NCBI RefSeq assembly: GCF_023101765.2
Contig: NC_064232.1
Span: 4,967,933 to 5,031,932, forward strand
Length of the DNA: 64,000 nucleotides
Direction: 5' to 3'
DNA from: Spodoptera frugiperda
Lineage: Eukaryota; Arthropoda; Insecta; Lepidoptera; Noctuidae
The position numbers were made by a program, and so were the translations under genes. This document shows, piece by piece, positions 47,101 to 58,385 of the stretch; the first letter of the stretch is position 1, and every line of letters begins with the position of its first letter. The notes under the pieces are model-generated. The model saw only the letters and a list, made by a program, of their open reading frames with translations. It did no database searches and had not been told where the DNA came from.

Positions 47101-50100
47101 CCAACAATCCGTTCACTGTCACTATCAGTATGTTGTCTTGTTTATCTAGAAATAGAAAAAAAGCACTTGAGAGCTTCTCATGACAATACCTAAGTACGTG
47201 TGTCGCCTGGACCGTCAACCAGGCTACATCCTTGTTGACTGGACATCTACATTACATGGGCTGCTGTTTACATGTTAACATTAACTGACGATGACGACTC
47301 CTTGTAAATACTCGCAGCTTTACATGCGTAATTGTGTACATAAACCTTTCTCTTGAATCATAGTATCTATTCAGAAAACCGCATCGAAATCTGTTGCTTA
47401 CTTTCAAAGATCTAAGCATACACAGCGACAGACAGCTGAATGAGATATATTGTTCTATACTACGAGTATGATAAAGTGACAGTGATTGATTACCTGGGTT
47501 GTGGTTCAATTCTTGTTTATAAAAGTAAGTTCTGTATCGATATTTATTGTTTGTGTGACAAATACAGTCTATATAAAACTTGTCTTGTTTCAAAGTTAGT
47601 CTGGTTCGGAGCAATATACTCGTGTTACGTTTTGGTGGTATTTCCAATATCTTTTCTCCTGAAACCAAAAGTATTGTACCAATTTTTATCAGTTATTAAA
47701 TGTATATAATGTAATAGAGCATGGCGTCTACTCATTATTTGCACAACGGCAGCGCTTAGTGCAGAGCTGTCGTCGTACGGCTCATTTACATGCCTATTGT
47801 CCACGTAAACTGCACTTAAAGCGCACGCTTTCGTCGATTGCAAGACGAATGCTTGCATCTTGCATAGAAACATTGAAAATTGTGTCCACGAAGCGGCAAC
47901 GTCGCGTTACTCACTACTCATTCAAATCCGCTTCTCACCATTTGTAGGTTGCATGCATTCGTCATGTGACGCGTGTTAGACAGTAAGCCTTAGTCTATGG
48001 TTAAGCTCCATGCTTCATCATCACCTTCGTCATCCTATCAGTCACAAGACATCCACTGCTGTACATAGACCTCCCCCAATGACTTCCACATAGGCTGGTT
48101 GGAAGCAACCTGCATCCAGTTGCTGCATGTGACCTTAACTAATTCCATGCTTCGGAAATATTAAAAGTAACATATGTAATTTAATTTTACCATTTTGGTT
48201 AAAATATTCCAACGACACTTCAATTTCTTTGTCGACACTGGCGCATACGAGTTCAATATTTTGATGATCAATGAAGGAAAAGAAGGTCTCGCCATCGTGT
48301 TGCACATTTAAACCCGTTTTAGTGAAATTCAGTGAGTCTCCGTTTATTGATACACTTACAGATACTGAAAATGAATTGCGAAGTTAATAAACTGTCGAGC
48401 GGTGACTGAACAACCAGCTGCCTCGCAACGTGTAACGGGTTCGTCTCCCGCACGGAGCAACTCTTTGTGTGATCCACAAATTGCTGTTTCGGGTCTAGGT
48501 GACATGTGTATGTCAAATTGTATGTTTATAAAAAAAAGTGTAAAGCATATTATTGTAATATGAATATTACATTTTTTTTTAAATAAAATTGATCGACTAT
48601 GTCATCGCAATCGCACGTAATCATGCGTTTTAGGAGTTCCATTTTATTTAAAACGTAAAATAAATGAAATATTGCTCGACTTGGCGGGGGCACTGCCGTG
48701 CTCTCAGATCAGGATTAAAAAGCATTATTTACAAGCAAGGAATGTATGGAAAAGAAAGAAAAAAAATCTTACGAGCTCCTTTCACATGGAGATTAAAATA
48801 ATGATATTTCTGTAGAATTCTACATGCCCATCTTGTGCTCATGTCAGGAGTTACACTTGTAATCTAAAACAATACCATGTTACGTATTTAAATATTAAAC
48901 ATAGGAGAGCCGTGCTGTGGCACGAATGGACCGCCTCGATCGGAGTAATACCACGGCCTCACAGGAAACTGGGGTGTAACAACGTATATGTTCTGTTTTG
49001 TCCTTTGAGTTAGGTTACTGGAAGCCAAATCTTGACCCCAATCCCCCATTTCTCAATTCCTAAAGGGCCGCCAAGTTACTTGTAACTTCTTCAGTGTTAC
49101 GAGTGCCCATGGGATGCTTACCAGCAGGTGATCCGTTTGCTCGTTTGCTGCGAGGACGCTATACCATAACAGTATAATATCAGACATTTTGTGGTTAAGC
49201 TAAATTTGATCATGGAATATAATATTTGTGTAGAATAAAAGAAAGCATTACTGTAAGTATGGGTTCCCTCTATCTGGCAGAATTTTAATGCTCCGAAATT
49301 TGTTTGACATAACACACTTGGCAGAATCTTCTTTAAACAAATATACATATGGCATAAAAATCATTTAATATTATTATTGTTTTGCCGAATGTTTATATGT
49401 CCGAATTTACAAGGGCATACTTTTAAGATGGTAGAATTTTATTTGGCATAATTACGTTTGGCGAAGCTTAATTTTGCATAATTTTGTTTCACATAACGTT
49501 TATTTAGAGCGACGATTGTTTGGCATAATGTCACTTGGCATATTAAGAAGATGGTAGAATAAAAGTTAGTGAAGTGACAGAACCGAAACCCTAGAGTGCA
49601 ATTTAAAATCGCGTAGGCGCGGAGGGGCGAGGCGGCCCGCGGGCTGAGGAGCAGGCGGCTACGAGCGAGCCGCCGCTGCTGAGGCCAACAAGCCGAAGTT
49701 GCGGTAGTGAGCGAAAGCCGTCTGCGACGATTAGCGCGCGTGTGACCGCCGGAGCCCCGCAGCGCCGGAGCCGTGACAGAAACCATGCTTGCTTGCATGC
49801 TGTTTGCTTGCTGCATGCTTGTTTGCTTGCTTGCTGCATGCTTGCTTGCTTGCATGCTTGCTTGCTTGCTGCATGTGCATGCATGCTCCATGTTTGCGTG
49901 ATAGATGAGTCTTTCAATTATTATGGATATTAAAAGTATGCCAAAAGACGATTCTAACTGTGAACATTCTGAGATATGATGGTTCTACTTTTTAATTATT
50001 ATGGTTATGAAATTTATGCAAAAAGACGATTCTGACAGTGAACATTCTGCAATATGATGATTCTACCTTTCAATTATTATGCGTATCAATTTATGCCTAA

Positions 50101-52084
50101 AGATGATTCTGACTTACAAAATTATGCGTTTTTAACGTATTACAATGCGTTGTTATGCAAAATAAAATTATGACCAAAAAAATTCTACTAATAAAGGTAG
50201 ACCCCTGTAAGTATACGTAAAACTGAACAAATCAGACACAAGTTTCCCACTTATTGCTTTACTGCCTACAATAATATACTCACATTAATGACACTGTCCT
50301 TATCGTTATTTGGAAATTCCTTTTCTATAAACGTAGTTCCATATTTTGATAGATAATCAAAACACCTGAAAATTTTAAAAGTGTTTTATTAATTGCCCAA
50401 CCAAAAACAGACCCGGACCGCGCGTCTCAAAGGGCCATCACAAGGCTTAGTACGAGTTTTTTTTTAAGTTTTAGTAAGTTTAACGACATCGGAACATATC
50501 TAATTGGTTGGTTTCTTTCGTTCTTGTTCTTGTTGGTTGGCATCACGTTAACGAAAAACAAACTCGTACATGTCCAGTCAGTGATCCGGCTTAAAGCAGG
50601 AGTAGGAACGGGTGGTGTTTACTCAGTAACAGCACTCCCTCTCGCCTCACCCAGGGCATCGCACATTACAAACCTTACATAACCAGCGTGGCTGTTTTTA
50701 ATTATTATTTGTAAACTTTTATTTTGTTCAACGTAGTACGTATTTATGTTGTTTGTATCCTTCCCGTATTCTAGCGTTATCACTGGATTCTCTGAAAATA
50801 CACAAAATTAATTAATGTACTATTCATCTAGGAATTAGCAGCAGTATATTCTTTATCTTCTATGTTTGTTTCCTTGGAAAGTCTCCAGAACCCTGGGCTT
50901 GATTTGAAAAATCCTGCGATCATCGGAAAGTTCACTTCGAGAAGTAACGGGGTACGTTGTACCTTGATATACTTTAGAAAAACCTATTGAATATCACGCG
51001 GACAAAACTGCAGCTAGTTGTATAACAGCCCGAACAGTCCACTGCTGGACTACAGACTTCCGTAACATGAGAGAAGTTTGCCATAATCTTGCTCGGTAGA
51101 TCGGTTGGAGATCGCAGTATAAAAGGTTCAGGTTTATCAGAGAACGCTGCCGCGCGGTACTTAGTCGGCTGTTACGTCACCCGTTGTGGTTACCCCTATT
51201 CTAGTAATAAATGTATCTATATACATTATTCATATAATAAAACTGTAGAAAAGTCGTTTTTGTAGGTACATCAATCTAAAAAAAAAACAAAGTGTTAAAG
51301 GGCAACCAACAGAAGCCATTTCCAGCATTTTTAGAATTCATGTCTGTTTGTCTATTTATTTGTTCAGACATCACGTAAAATGTACAAAAGCAATGAAGAT
51401 AACTTTTATATATTTTATTTGAACATCACTTCAAGTAACATTTACTTTTTGTTTCATTGCAATCCGATCAGTCTATCAAAAGATATTTGAATTATTCAAA
51501 CTTTGTAACGGCACTCCACTCAAGCTCACAAATCTGCAGCACAACATAATAGAGGCTGAAATATTAACCCGCTGCGGTGCAGGTGATATTGTTTTATTTC
51601 AAAAATACCAATAATTTCAAACAATTTTCCTTTTCTTTCAAACGAGTGCAATTCCCAGTCATTCTCTGTTATGCCATGACGATTAATAAAGCTCAGGGCC
51701 AGATATAATCCGTTGCGGGGGTGGACCTAAGTATTGGATGCTTTTCCCATAGTCAACTATACGTAGCTCTTTCACGCGTAAACAACCCCAATAACCTTTA
51801 TTTGTACACTCCAGATCGTTCCACGGCTAATGTTGTTTATAAAGAAACACTGGCATGAATATAAAAAAAATATATATATTAGTCGCGGGCACAGCTAGTT
51901 CCGTAATATCACGTTTCAAAGAGCTGACCTCAACATACAAACAAACAGGTCCGGCTGAGAACCTATTTTTTAAATTGATTAAAAACATAATTGACATACC
52001 TGTAGTATCAAAAGCTTCACATTGTAATATTGGTATTATGAAATAAATCAATACTTTCACACAATTATTAATTTTACACCTCAT
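41102..52084 (-). CDS. Gene B: four-Ig type I membrane receptor with a mosaic Ig4 exon
   Basis: In coding order the exons are 52084-52000 (signal), 50791-50674, 50365-50284 and 48863-48773 (Ig1), 48364-48191 and 47658-47494 (Ig2), 47145-46936 and 46311-46171 (Ig3), 45656-45486 and 44911-44699 (Ig4), an optional 44601-44560, then 43723-43599 (membrane), 42559-42449 and 41365-41102 (tail). Phases match throughout, giving 649 residues, or 663 with the 42-nt microexon. Relative to gene A, Ig1c is 15 nt shorter and Ig2b 9 nt shorter, both in frame. Ig4b is P-like while the tail is A-like, so the gene is a mosaic. Intron 1 holds a Helitron relic and the intron after Ig1b holds a hAT-like element. 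Same predicted role as gene A. Confidence 0.8.
41700..41940 (+). repeat. GC-rich repeat family 5 in gene B
   Basis: Orthologous to 23815-24040 and 61640-61875. Confidence 0.6.
42186..42343. mobile_element. Insertion shared by genes B and C, absent in A
   Basis: The direct repeat TAACCCAACTA flanks a ~150-bp segment with GACACACGACGCGGCGATTG and GAGTTCCTCATCAAAACA. Gene C has the same at 62130-62290. Gene A at about 24300 shows a single unfilled site. Element class not determined. Confidence 0.6.
43767..44326. mobile_element. 560-bp insertion private to gene B
   Basis: A 24-bp near-perfect duplication (43743-43766 and 44327-44350, one mismatch) flanks it. Gene A has a single copy at the same intron position. 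The left 150 bp are the inverted homologue of 54860-54995, inside the fold-back element of the next intergenic region. Confidence 0.65.
44560..44601 (-). CDS. Gene B residual Ig4b stub, possible 42-nt microexon
   Basis: This is the leftover 3' end of an A-type Ig4b exon (EVQLQLKDGSND) preceded by AAAACTTCAG, a usable acceptor, and followed by GTAAGT. Taken as an exon it is 42 nt with phases 1-1, so inclusion adds 14 residues in frame and duplicates the G-strand sequence VQLQLK. Skipping it also keeps the frame into the membrane exon. Whether it is spliced in cannot be decided from DNA alone. Confidence 0.45.
44699..44911 (-). CDS. Gene B exon Ig4b, P-type
   Basis: The acceptor is TTTACAG and the exon has phases 1-1 over 213 nt. 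It ends with the stalk ISNSENFEDQINP and the donor C|GTAAGT found in gene P, not the KDGSNNI ending of gene A. The next ~85 bp of intron also match gene P, including the stretch ending GATTTAAAT. This is direct evidence of sequence exchange with a P-type copy. Confidence 0.75.
45725..46148 (-). repeat. Repeat families 4 and 2 in gene B
   Basis: Orthologous to 27535-27968 in gene A and to 1978-2410 in gene P, with GTGCTCCATCGTAGGCTGC and CATGGCTCTCCCTCACTT. Confidence 0.6.
46432..46745 (-). repeat. SINE family 1 in gene B, orthologous to P and A
   Basis: CAGTATCACGCATTTTGTCC matches the complement of the gene P copy more closely than the gene A copy does. The B-box complement GGAATCGAACCCGC is present. 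Confidence 0.7.
48390..48530 (+). repeat. Second-family SINE close to the gene B Ig2a acceptor
   Basis: AACGGGTTCGTCTCCCGCAC (B-box) and CTCTTTGTGTGATCCACAAA. In the direction of transcription the SINE ends about 25 nt before the acceptor of exon 48364-48191, so it lies at or next to the branch-point region. Confidence 0.6.
48902..49150 (+). repeat. Repeat family 2 in gene B
   Basis: Orthologous to 32640-32905 in gene A. Confidence 0.6.
49260..50205. mobile_element. hAT-like element private to gene B, with a nested GC-rich repeat and TGCT microsatellite
   Basis: The 8-bp duplication TGTAAGTA (49252-49259 and 50206-50213) flanks a 946-bp element; gene A has one related site (TGTTAGTA). The ends TGGGTTCCCTCTATC and the reverse complement GGGGTCTACCTTTATT are loosely inverted. 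The interior repeats TTGGCATAAT and GACGATTCTGACAGTGAAC. A family 5 repeat (49575-49785, minus) and a GCTTGCTTGCATGC-rich run (49785-49895) are nested inside. Confidence 0.65.
51220..51900 (+). mobile_element. Helitron relic in gene B intron 1
   Basis: The block is absent from gene A, where CTAGTAATAAATGTATTC runs directly into AATATTACGTTTC. It contains the helicase remnant at 51637-51858. Termini were not resolved. Confidence 0.6.
51637..51858 (+). pseudogene. Helitron/Pif1-like helicase C-terminal fragment
   Basis: One frame reads FKRVQFPVILCYAMTINKAQ, one in-frame stop, GVDLSIGCFSHSQLYVALSR, then NNPNNLYLYTPDRS. MTINKAQGQ and LYVALSRV are the late helicase motifs of Pif1-type Helitron helicases. 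The stop and truncation make it non-functional. Confidence 0.75.
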
Positions 52085-54223
52085 ATTGGCATTACACGTC
52101 AACGATTAATGTCGGAATGATATAAATTACTGAAATACAGACACCGTAATTAACAAATATTAACCATCAAAACAGGACAAATGTTAACCATCAAAAACAT
52201 CCTGTGAAAAAGACCAAGTTGCAACTCAGTGTTTCTACCGCGCCGCGCTCGCTTGCGGCGCTAGAGCGAGTAGTTAGTTAGTACCTATAATACCTATTGC
52301 CTATTTCGGGTCACACTCGTCAACAGGCACTCAAAGCTTTTTAAATTGGAAATTTAAATGTATGTTTGTTGTTATTTATTAGTGTTCTTTCTTTCGTGAA
52401 ATTTAGTCTATTTGGGAGATTATGGTACTTCAAGACATGTCCCATTCTTGCTTTTTCACTGTGTCGATCGATCATTAAATGATCGATGAACTTTTAAAAT
52501 TATTACTTTGATCACAATACAAGGTGTAACTTGTGTCGAGCTGAACCACGTTCCCCTAGAAACGTAAGTCGAATTTGTATTGAAAGTGGTTTTATTACTT
52601 TAATGTTGTTCAGTTGTTGCTGAACATATCTTTTCCGAACCCTGTACCGTACCGTACCTACATCTAAATGAATGGAATAAATATAAATGTATAAGATTAC
52701 AAAGTTATTGATGCAGTTAATTTATCTAGAAAACTGGACCGAATTTACATAATATTAGATTTTTCCCTTGATGTAAGTACTACACAAACAATAATTGTAT
52801 TCTAAATTTGAAACTTCTATGTCGGCTAGAAGTGCCTTAAACTTTTGATGATCGGTCAGTAAGTCAGTGAAAAATATTTCAAAAATTTGACAAGTTATAA
52901 TTCTTAAACTACTGGTTCAAATTTAAATATATGTTTGTGGTAGTATCTGAAAATTCAGGTTTCTTGTTTTATCCACGACCAAATTATAGGTTGTCGAAAT
53001 TGGCCTGAATGGCTTCGAAAAAAGGATGGTGCGGTCGTGCCGCTTTTTTGCTGGACTTGGCGACGGTAGCGCCCCACTACCGTGCCCCCAGATAAAATAT
53101 TTACATTCGGTTTTCCTCGTCAATTAGTCGTCTCAGGGATCTATTATTAGTTTTATGTACACTCGACAACACTAATTATTTTTTTTACATTTAGGAGGCA
53201 ACACATCGACTTTAATTAATTTGAATAAAACAACATTATTTTTTATTGCAAATAATTTATTTTGTATGTGTTATTATGTCTAATTAGTAAGCAAGTTAAA
53301 CATGAAAAAATTTGATGAAAATTGGAAAAAAATATCGTGGGTGCAATCATTTAATACAGACACGTTTAACATTCACAATCTGAAGCTCTTTAAATTTAAT
53401 TAGACCAAAACGAGTGGTGAAGTGAATCAACATGTTAAATGGAAAGAAATTATGACAATTCCAACAGCTTAACAATAACATCACTTCACCGTCTCCTTTA
53501 GACTTTCGATATTCCTAGTAATGGACAAAACAGCAAATTGCGACAACGTGTGTACCTATTCAGTTATTACTAAATTTGCTTTTGTTCACATTGCTTAACA
53601 ATTATGAATGTTATGTCTCTATATAAATAAGGTTTACAATTACTAAATAAAATAAATTCAAATGATTCACCATGTTTCCACTAACTTCTACACGATAATA
53701 TTTTATCCTTATCCAACTTATCTAATGTTTTATTGTCGCTTAAATTACAACATTGTTTTCAAAATTGAGATCAACCTAACAGATTGTAATTGGTTTTGTT
53801 TTATCGATGAGCTATTATAGATTTGTAATTGTTATGTTCAGCGCTGACTTGCTGCAACGTAAACCAGCAGAATGAAGGTAATATCACAGATTGCAGCATA
53901 GGCGCGCGTTGCGTTCGGGCACAATGTCGTGGTGGCTAGTTGATATATTTGACTGTACAAAACCTTGTTTTAAAGCCCGAGTTAAAAAGATTATAAATAA
54001 TAAAAACGACAATTAAGCAACTGGGTCCTGTGTACCGTTAAGCATTTGCTATGTTTGATTCATTATGTTATGCTTTCATATTATCTTATAACGAATATTA
54101 GATTTAGCAAAACCAGTTTTACTATCATTTTACTTGTCAGAAACCATTTTTTTTTTACTATTTATTTTCCGTCCGCATATTAGTCCATTCGCATGGTATA
54201 CACAATTAATTTTATTTATTTAC

Positions 54224-54420
54224 TAGCGGACCCGACAGACGTTGTCCTGTCTACACGTCTTATTAATTAAAAAAACATTGTCCAGCGGACAAAATTGTGA
54301 ATCTAAACCATTCTCAGATCCTCTTGAACACACACAAAAAGTTTCATCAAAATCGATCTAGTCGTTTAAGAGGAGTTCAGTGACATACACACTTACAGAA
54401 GAATTATATATATAAAGATT
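54224..54420 (-). repeat. RTE-like fragment
   Basis: AGCGGACCCGACAGACGTTG and CGATCTAGTCGTTTAAGAGG are the reverse complement of parts of 38970-39315. Confidence 0.55.
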
Positions 54421-54494
54421 TATTACACTATGGAAGACTTACAGCTATATAAAGACTCAACAAAGGAGATATTTCATAGACAAAATAATGGTAC

Positions 54495-55330
54495 AAGAGC
54501 TAGCAACGTCGAAAAAACAAGCATTTCAAGAAAGCCAGTTTTTAGATATAGTATGTGTCTCACTCTCCCAGACTATTAGGTTTTTTATTATTATTATGTT
54601 TATTGAACTTTAAGCAAATTTGCCAGGCTATGTTAAGCTATGATTTTTTATGACTTAATATGCTTTTTTGTATGATATTAAGTAAGAAAAAACCCAAAAT
54701 TAATTTATAACAAATACCGATCAAAAACGGAAAAAGATTTCATTTGCTTGGCAGAGAAAAAATTAAAAAACCGCCCAAATGCACTCGCTCATGAAGGGTT
54801 CCGTAGCACCAAGTAGATGGCAAAATAAATAAAAGTTTAAAATAACTTGTTCTACATTATGAAAAAACTTAAAAACTAATAATGATATCTCGTTTTTTGT
54901 TGAAACTACATAAATTTATTTTGAATTTTCACTCTCTTATTTTAAAAGTTAGAGGGGGGTCCACTTTGGAAGCGCTAACTTTCAAACGATTATTTTGACG
55001 AAAAACGGCTTTAGGAACCTTAACAATTTTTTAAAGACCTATCCATAGACACCATCACGGTATAACTGAAAAAAATATTTTTGTAATCCATTAAGTGGCC
55101 CCCTTAAATTATTAAATTTTTATTTTTTATTCACGAATAGGACCGACATTAAAAAGCTATGTTATAAAGTTTCGGAAATATAATGAAAATGGTTTGAAAA
55201 GTTGAAATTGTCATACTGGTGAACGCAACCAAAGGTAATAGCCCGTATGATGTCTGGGAGAGTGAGACACATACTATATCTAAAAACTGGCCTTCTTGAA
55301 ATGCTCTCTCAAAAACGTTGCCAGCTCTTA
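54495..55330. mobile_element. Fold-back element with ~79-bp terminal inverted repeats
   Basis: The left arm 54495-54573 (AAGAGCTAGCAACG ... CACTCTCCCAGAC) is the imperfect reverse complement of the right arm 55252-55330 (GTCTGGGAGAGTG ... GCCAGCTCTT). Its centre shares about 140 bp, inverted, with the private insertion of gene B at 43767-44326. No ORF; superfamily unknown. Confidence 0.7.
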
Positions 55331-55636
55331 CTTAATTACAAGTCCTGACTTATAGATATAGAATAGAAATTAGAGGTTATGTGAACACACGCATTTTTTT
55401 TTATATAATATCTTTGAGCACACACATAAGTAATGTGCTATCTTTTAACAAAGACAGTTTTACACACAAAGCTTTAAAAAGATCAACAAATATTTACTAA
55501 GTTTACGGTAAAATATAAAAAAATATAATTACGAAAAAAGGAGTAAAACACAGTTCGCAGGCTATTTGAAAAATTTGAGGCTCAAACTTTAAAAAGGGAA
55601 ACCTTTAGGTTACTAGACTTACTTTTTTATCTTCAC

Positions 55637-55908
55637 TCCTTTTATCCCCGAAGGGGTATGCAGAGGTGCACATTACGGCACGTAATGCCACTACAATATA
55701 CACCCACTTTTCACAATTTATGCTTTAAGCCCCATGTGTTAGGTGGTCAGCCTATTGCCATATACTGGGCACATTTCCAGACTCCGTGCTACTACTGAGA
55801 AATTTTCGAAAAACTGAAAAAGCCCAGCAATACCGTATCCCGGGAATCGAACCCGAGACCAATTGCCTGGCAGTCGCAGTTGCAACCACTCGGCCATTGT
55901 AGTCTTAC
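55637..55908 (-). repeat. SINE family 1 copy
   Basis: TTTTATCCCCGAAGGGGTAT, CCGTGCTACTACTGAG and CGGGAATCGAACCCGAGACC. Confidence 0.65.
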
Positions 55909-58139
55909 TAATTGGTTTACATTTGTCTGTAACGTATTGTAAGTAACGTCGTTGATGTTCTAAATAAATAAAATTCACAGTAAATACGTATAGGTGCATT
56001 TATTTTGTCAAAAACAAAAAGATTTTAGGTACTTATTATTAGTTACAGGTAATTATATTATTTTTTTCCTTATTTTGACACAATTTCAGCGACATTTCTG
56101 ATGACTAAAGTCAAAACAGGATAAAATTATATTGTGTTATTTCCTTTTATGCATCTGAAAATAATCATTAAGCCCACCCTCGTACAATAAAGTTGCAAAA
56201 AGTTAAATAAATAAATATAAAATAAAATTAAGGAAATATTGTTTACATTACTCTGGCATTAGCAGCTGACATGACGTTGACTTTCGTGTCTTCTGTCACT
56301 CCCTCGCGTCTTACCTCTGAACACTTTCCGTAAAGAAGTCTTTACTTCTCCTTTTCCAAACTCTTTCCTCTTTTCTGGCTCTCTTGGTGAATACTTGAGC
56401 CTGATGAATGATTCACTGCCTAAACTTATCTATCTGTTTCACTTGTAAGGGACGTTTTCCCTCCTCTTAGGTAGGAACTGCAGGCTCTATGACTTGCGGC
56501 TTGACAACTAAAATTTTACTTGCGTGTGGCTTCCTTTTTTCTTCGACCCTGGTTGGGGTAACATGAAAATATATTTATTATTGAACGTCAATGGAATTTT
56601 ACAACGGCCTCAACAACGCCGACGTGAGAAAAGACAAAAGACTTGCGTTGTTTTTCGTTTTGTACTACAGATTTTAAATTTCATGAGACATGTAAACACA
56701 GCCATTTTTCACTATACCCCCTATAAGTCCTCATATGAAGGAAAGTTATTAATCTTATCAGACGAATTAACAAAAAACACCAATCTATTTAATTCATAAA
56801 TAACTTTTTGTAATCCACAACTGTACCTAAAGATAACATGGTAACTGTAACATGGTAGCAATGGTGAAATTATGTTTGTATTTTTGTAGGTGTTTACATA
56901 AACTTTTGTAATTATTTTCCAAGTTTAAGCTTCTAATTTATTGTTTATTTCACTTTTTATTTGATGGTGGTTGTAATATTTTATAATTTTTTGACAACTT
57001 GAACATTTTGTTGGTATTTTTAAATTTCACTGAACTTCAATATGTGACGAAATTTTAATATACGTATTTATATTAATGCCGATATGTATTATATGAAAAG
57101 CAGGTTGCTTGTTTATTACATGTGATTATATTTCTTTCAGAAAATATTTTATGATGTTATTTGTTTATCCGTAAGATATTCACTGATACGTACATAGTAG
57201 GCTTTATTAATTATTTATCCTTGACTTTAGGGTGGGCACTTCGTGTCGCTAAGTACATACTTCCCAATATTTTGTTGGGTAAAATTAAAAGAACGATTTT
57301 TTGGGCTATTTGAGTGTAATTTTGGATGTAGGTTGCTTAAAAATACCATATTACCAGTGACCTATTTGTGTGTCTGTCTCCGAGCTTTAGAAGGTAAGTA
57401 TCTTACGAATTTACACGTAAATGCTGGTAATAAGTATTTTATGTTTTTGGAAATAATTTACGAACCCTGTTTGTTTATGTTTGTAAGTATTCGGAAGTTT
57501 TTTTGTTGTATGAAGAGTGATGGTGCGTCAGTGCTGTTACCCCACATTTGAAAAAATTCGTCAGCTAAGTCCCGGAGTGCAATCATAATAAGCACAATGC
57601 AGATATGGTCTGATTTTTAATGTCATTTATTTATTAAAACTCGAAGATAACTTTGGAAAAAACTTAGATCACTAATTTAATAAGAAAAATTTGATAAAAA
57701 CAGAAACATTAAATTTCAGATTCTGTATATTAGAGAATTAGAGACGAAAGAAATTAGTGCAAAAAGTTGCACCATTACAACAATTTTAGAAAAAGTTCAA
57801 ATACATTTTCTACATTTTTAAAAAATTGAATTAGTTTCACATCACCAAGTAGTCCATTTAGCTTTACATTTTAAAAATTTTATTACGATGCATGTTTCGA
57901 GTCTATAGAAGCTTAAAAAGTTTGTGGGGTCGCCACCCTTTTCCCTGGCCGCCATCTTGGAAAAAGGATGGCGACCCTTTTTTTGCAACTCGGAAACATC
58001 GGTTAAGCTTTTACTAAAATCATAATTTGTAGATTTTCTACAAATATGCATAACTTTTTGCCCTCAAATTAACAATTAAAGAAGTTAATTTAAAAAAGTC
58101 GATTTTTTGTTAATAAATTTACTTTTTTATATCTTCACT

Positions 58140-58385
58140 ACATTTTATCCCCGAAGGGGTCAGACCAAGGTGACATTTGGAACTTAATTCCAATAATGTA
58201 CACCCACTTTTCATTCATTTACGCTTTAAGCCTCCAAGTTTAGGTGTTCGCAAATTGCCATAAATACACTTTGGCACATTTCTTTCAGACTCCGTGCTAC
58301 TACTGAGAAATTTTAGAAAAACTTTTTAAGTCCCATCAATTATTCACGGATAGGTTAGGGAATCGAACGCGAGACTGATGTGCCT
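58140..58385 (-). repeat. Strongly diverged SINE family 1 copy
   Basis: TTTTATCCCCGAAGGGGTCA is followed by the same block order as 55637-55908 but with scattered small insertions. Confidence 0.5.

Noticed and set aside
49439..49917. Overlapping frames rich in Ala, Ser and Gln (Lys-Gln-Ala-Ser repeats).
   Set aside because: They translate a GCTTGCTTGCATGC microsatellite and a family 5 repeat within a transposon.
57243..57551. 102-codon frame in the B-C intergenic region.
   Set aside because: It lies in the irregular repeat block, with AT-driven composition and no domain signature.
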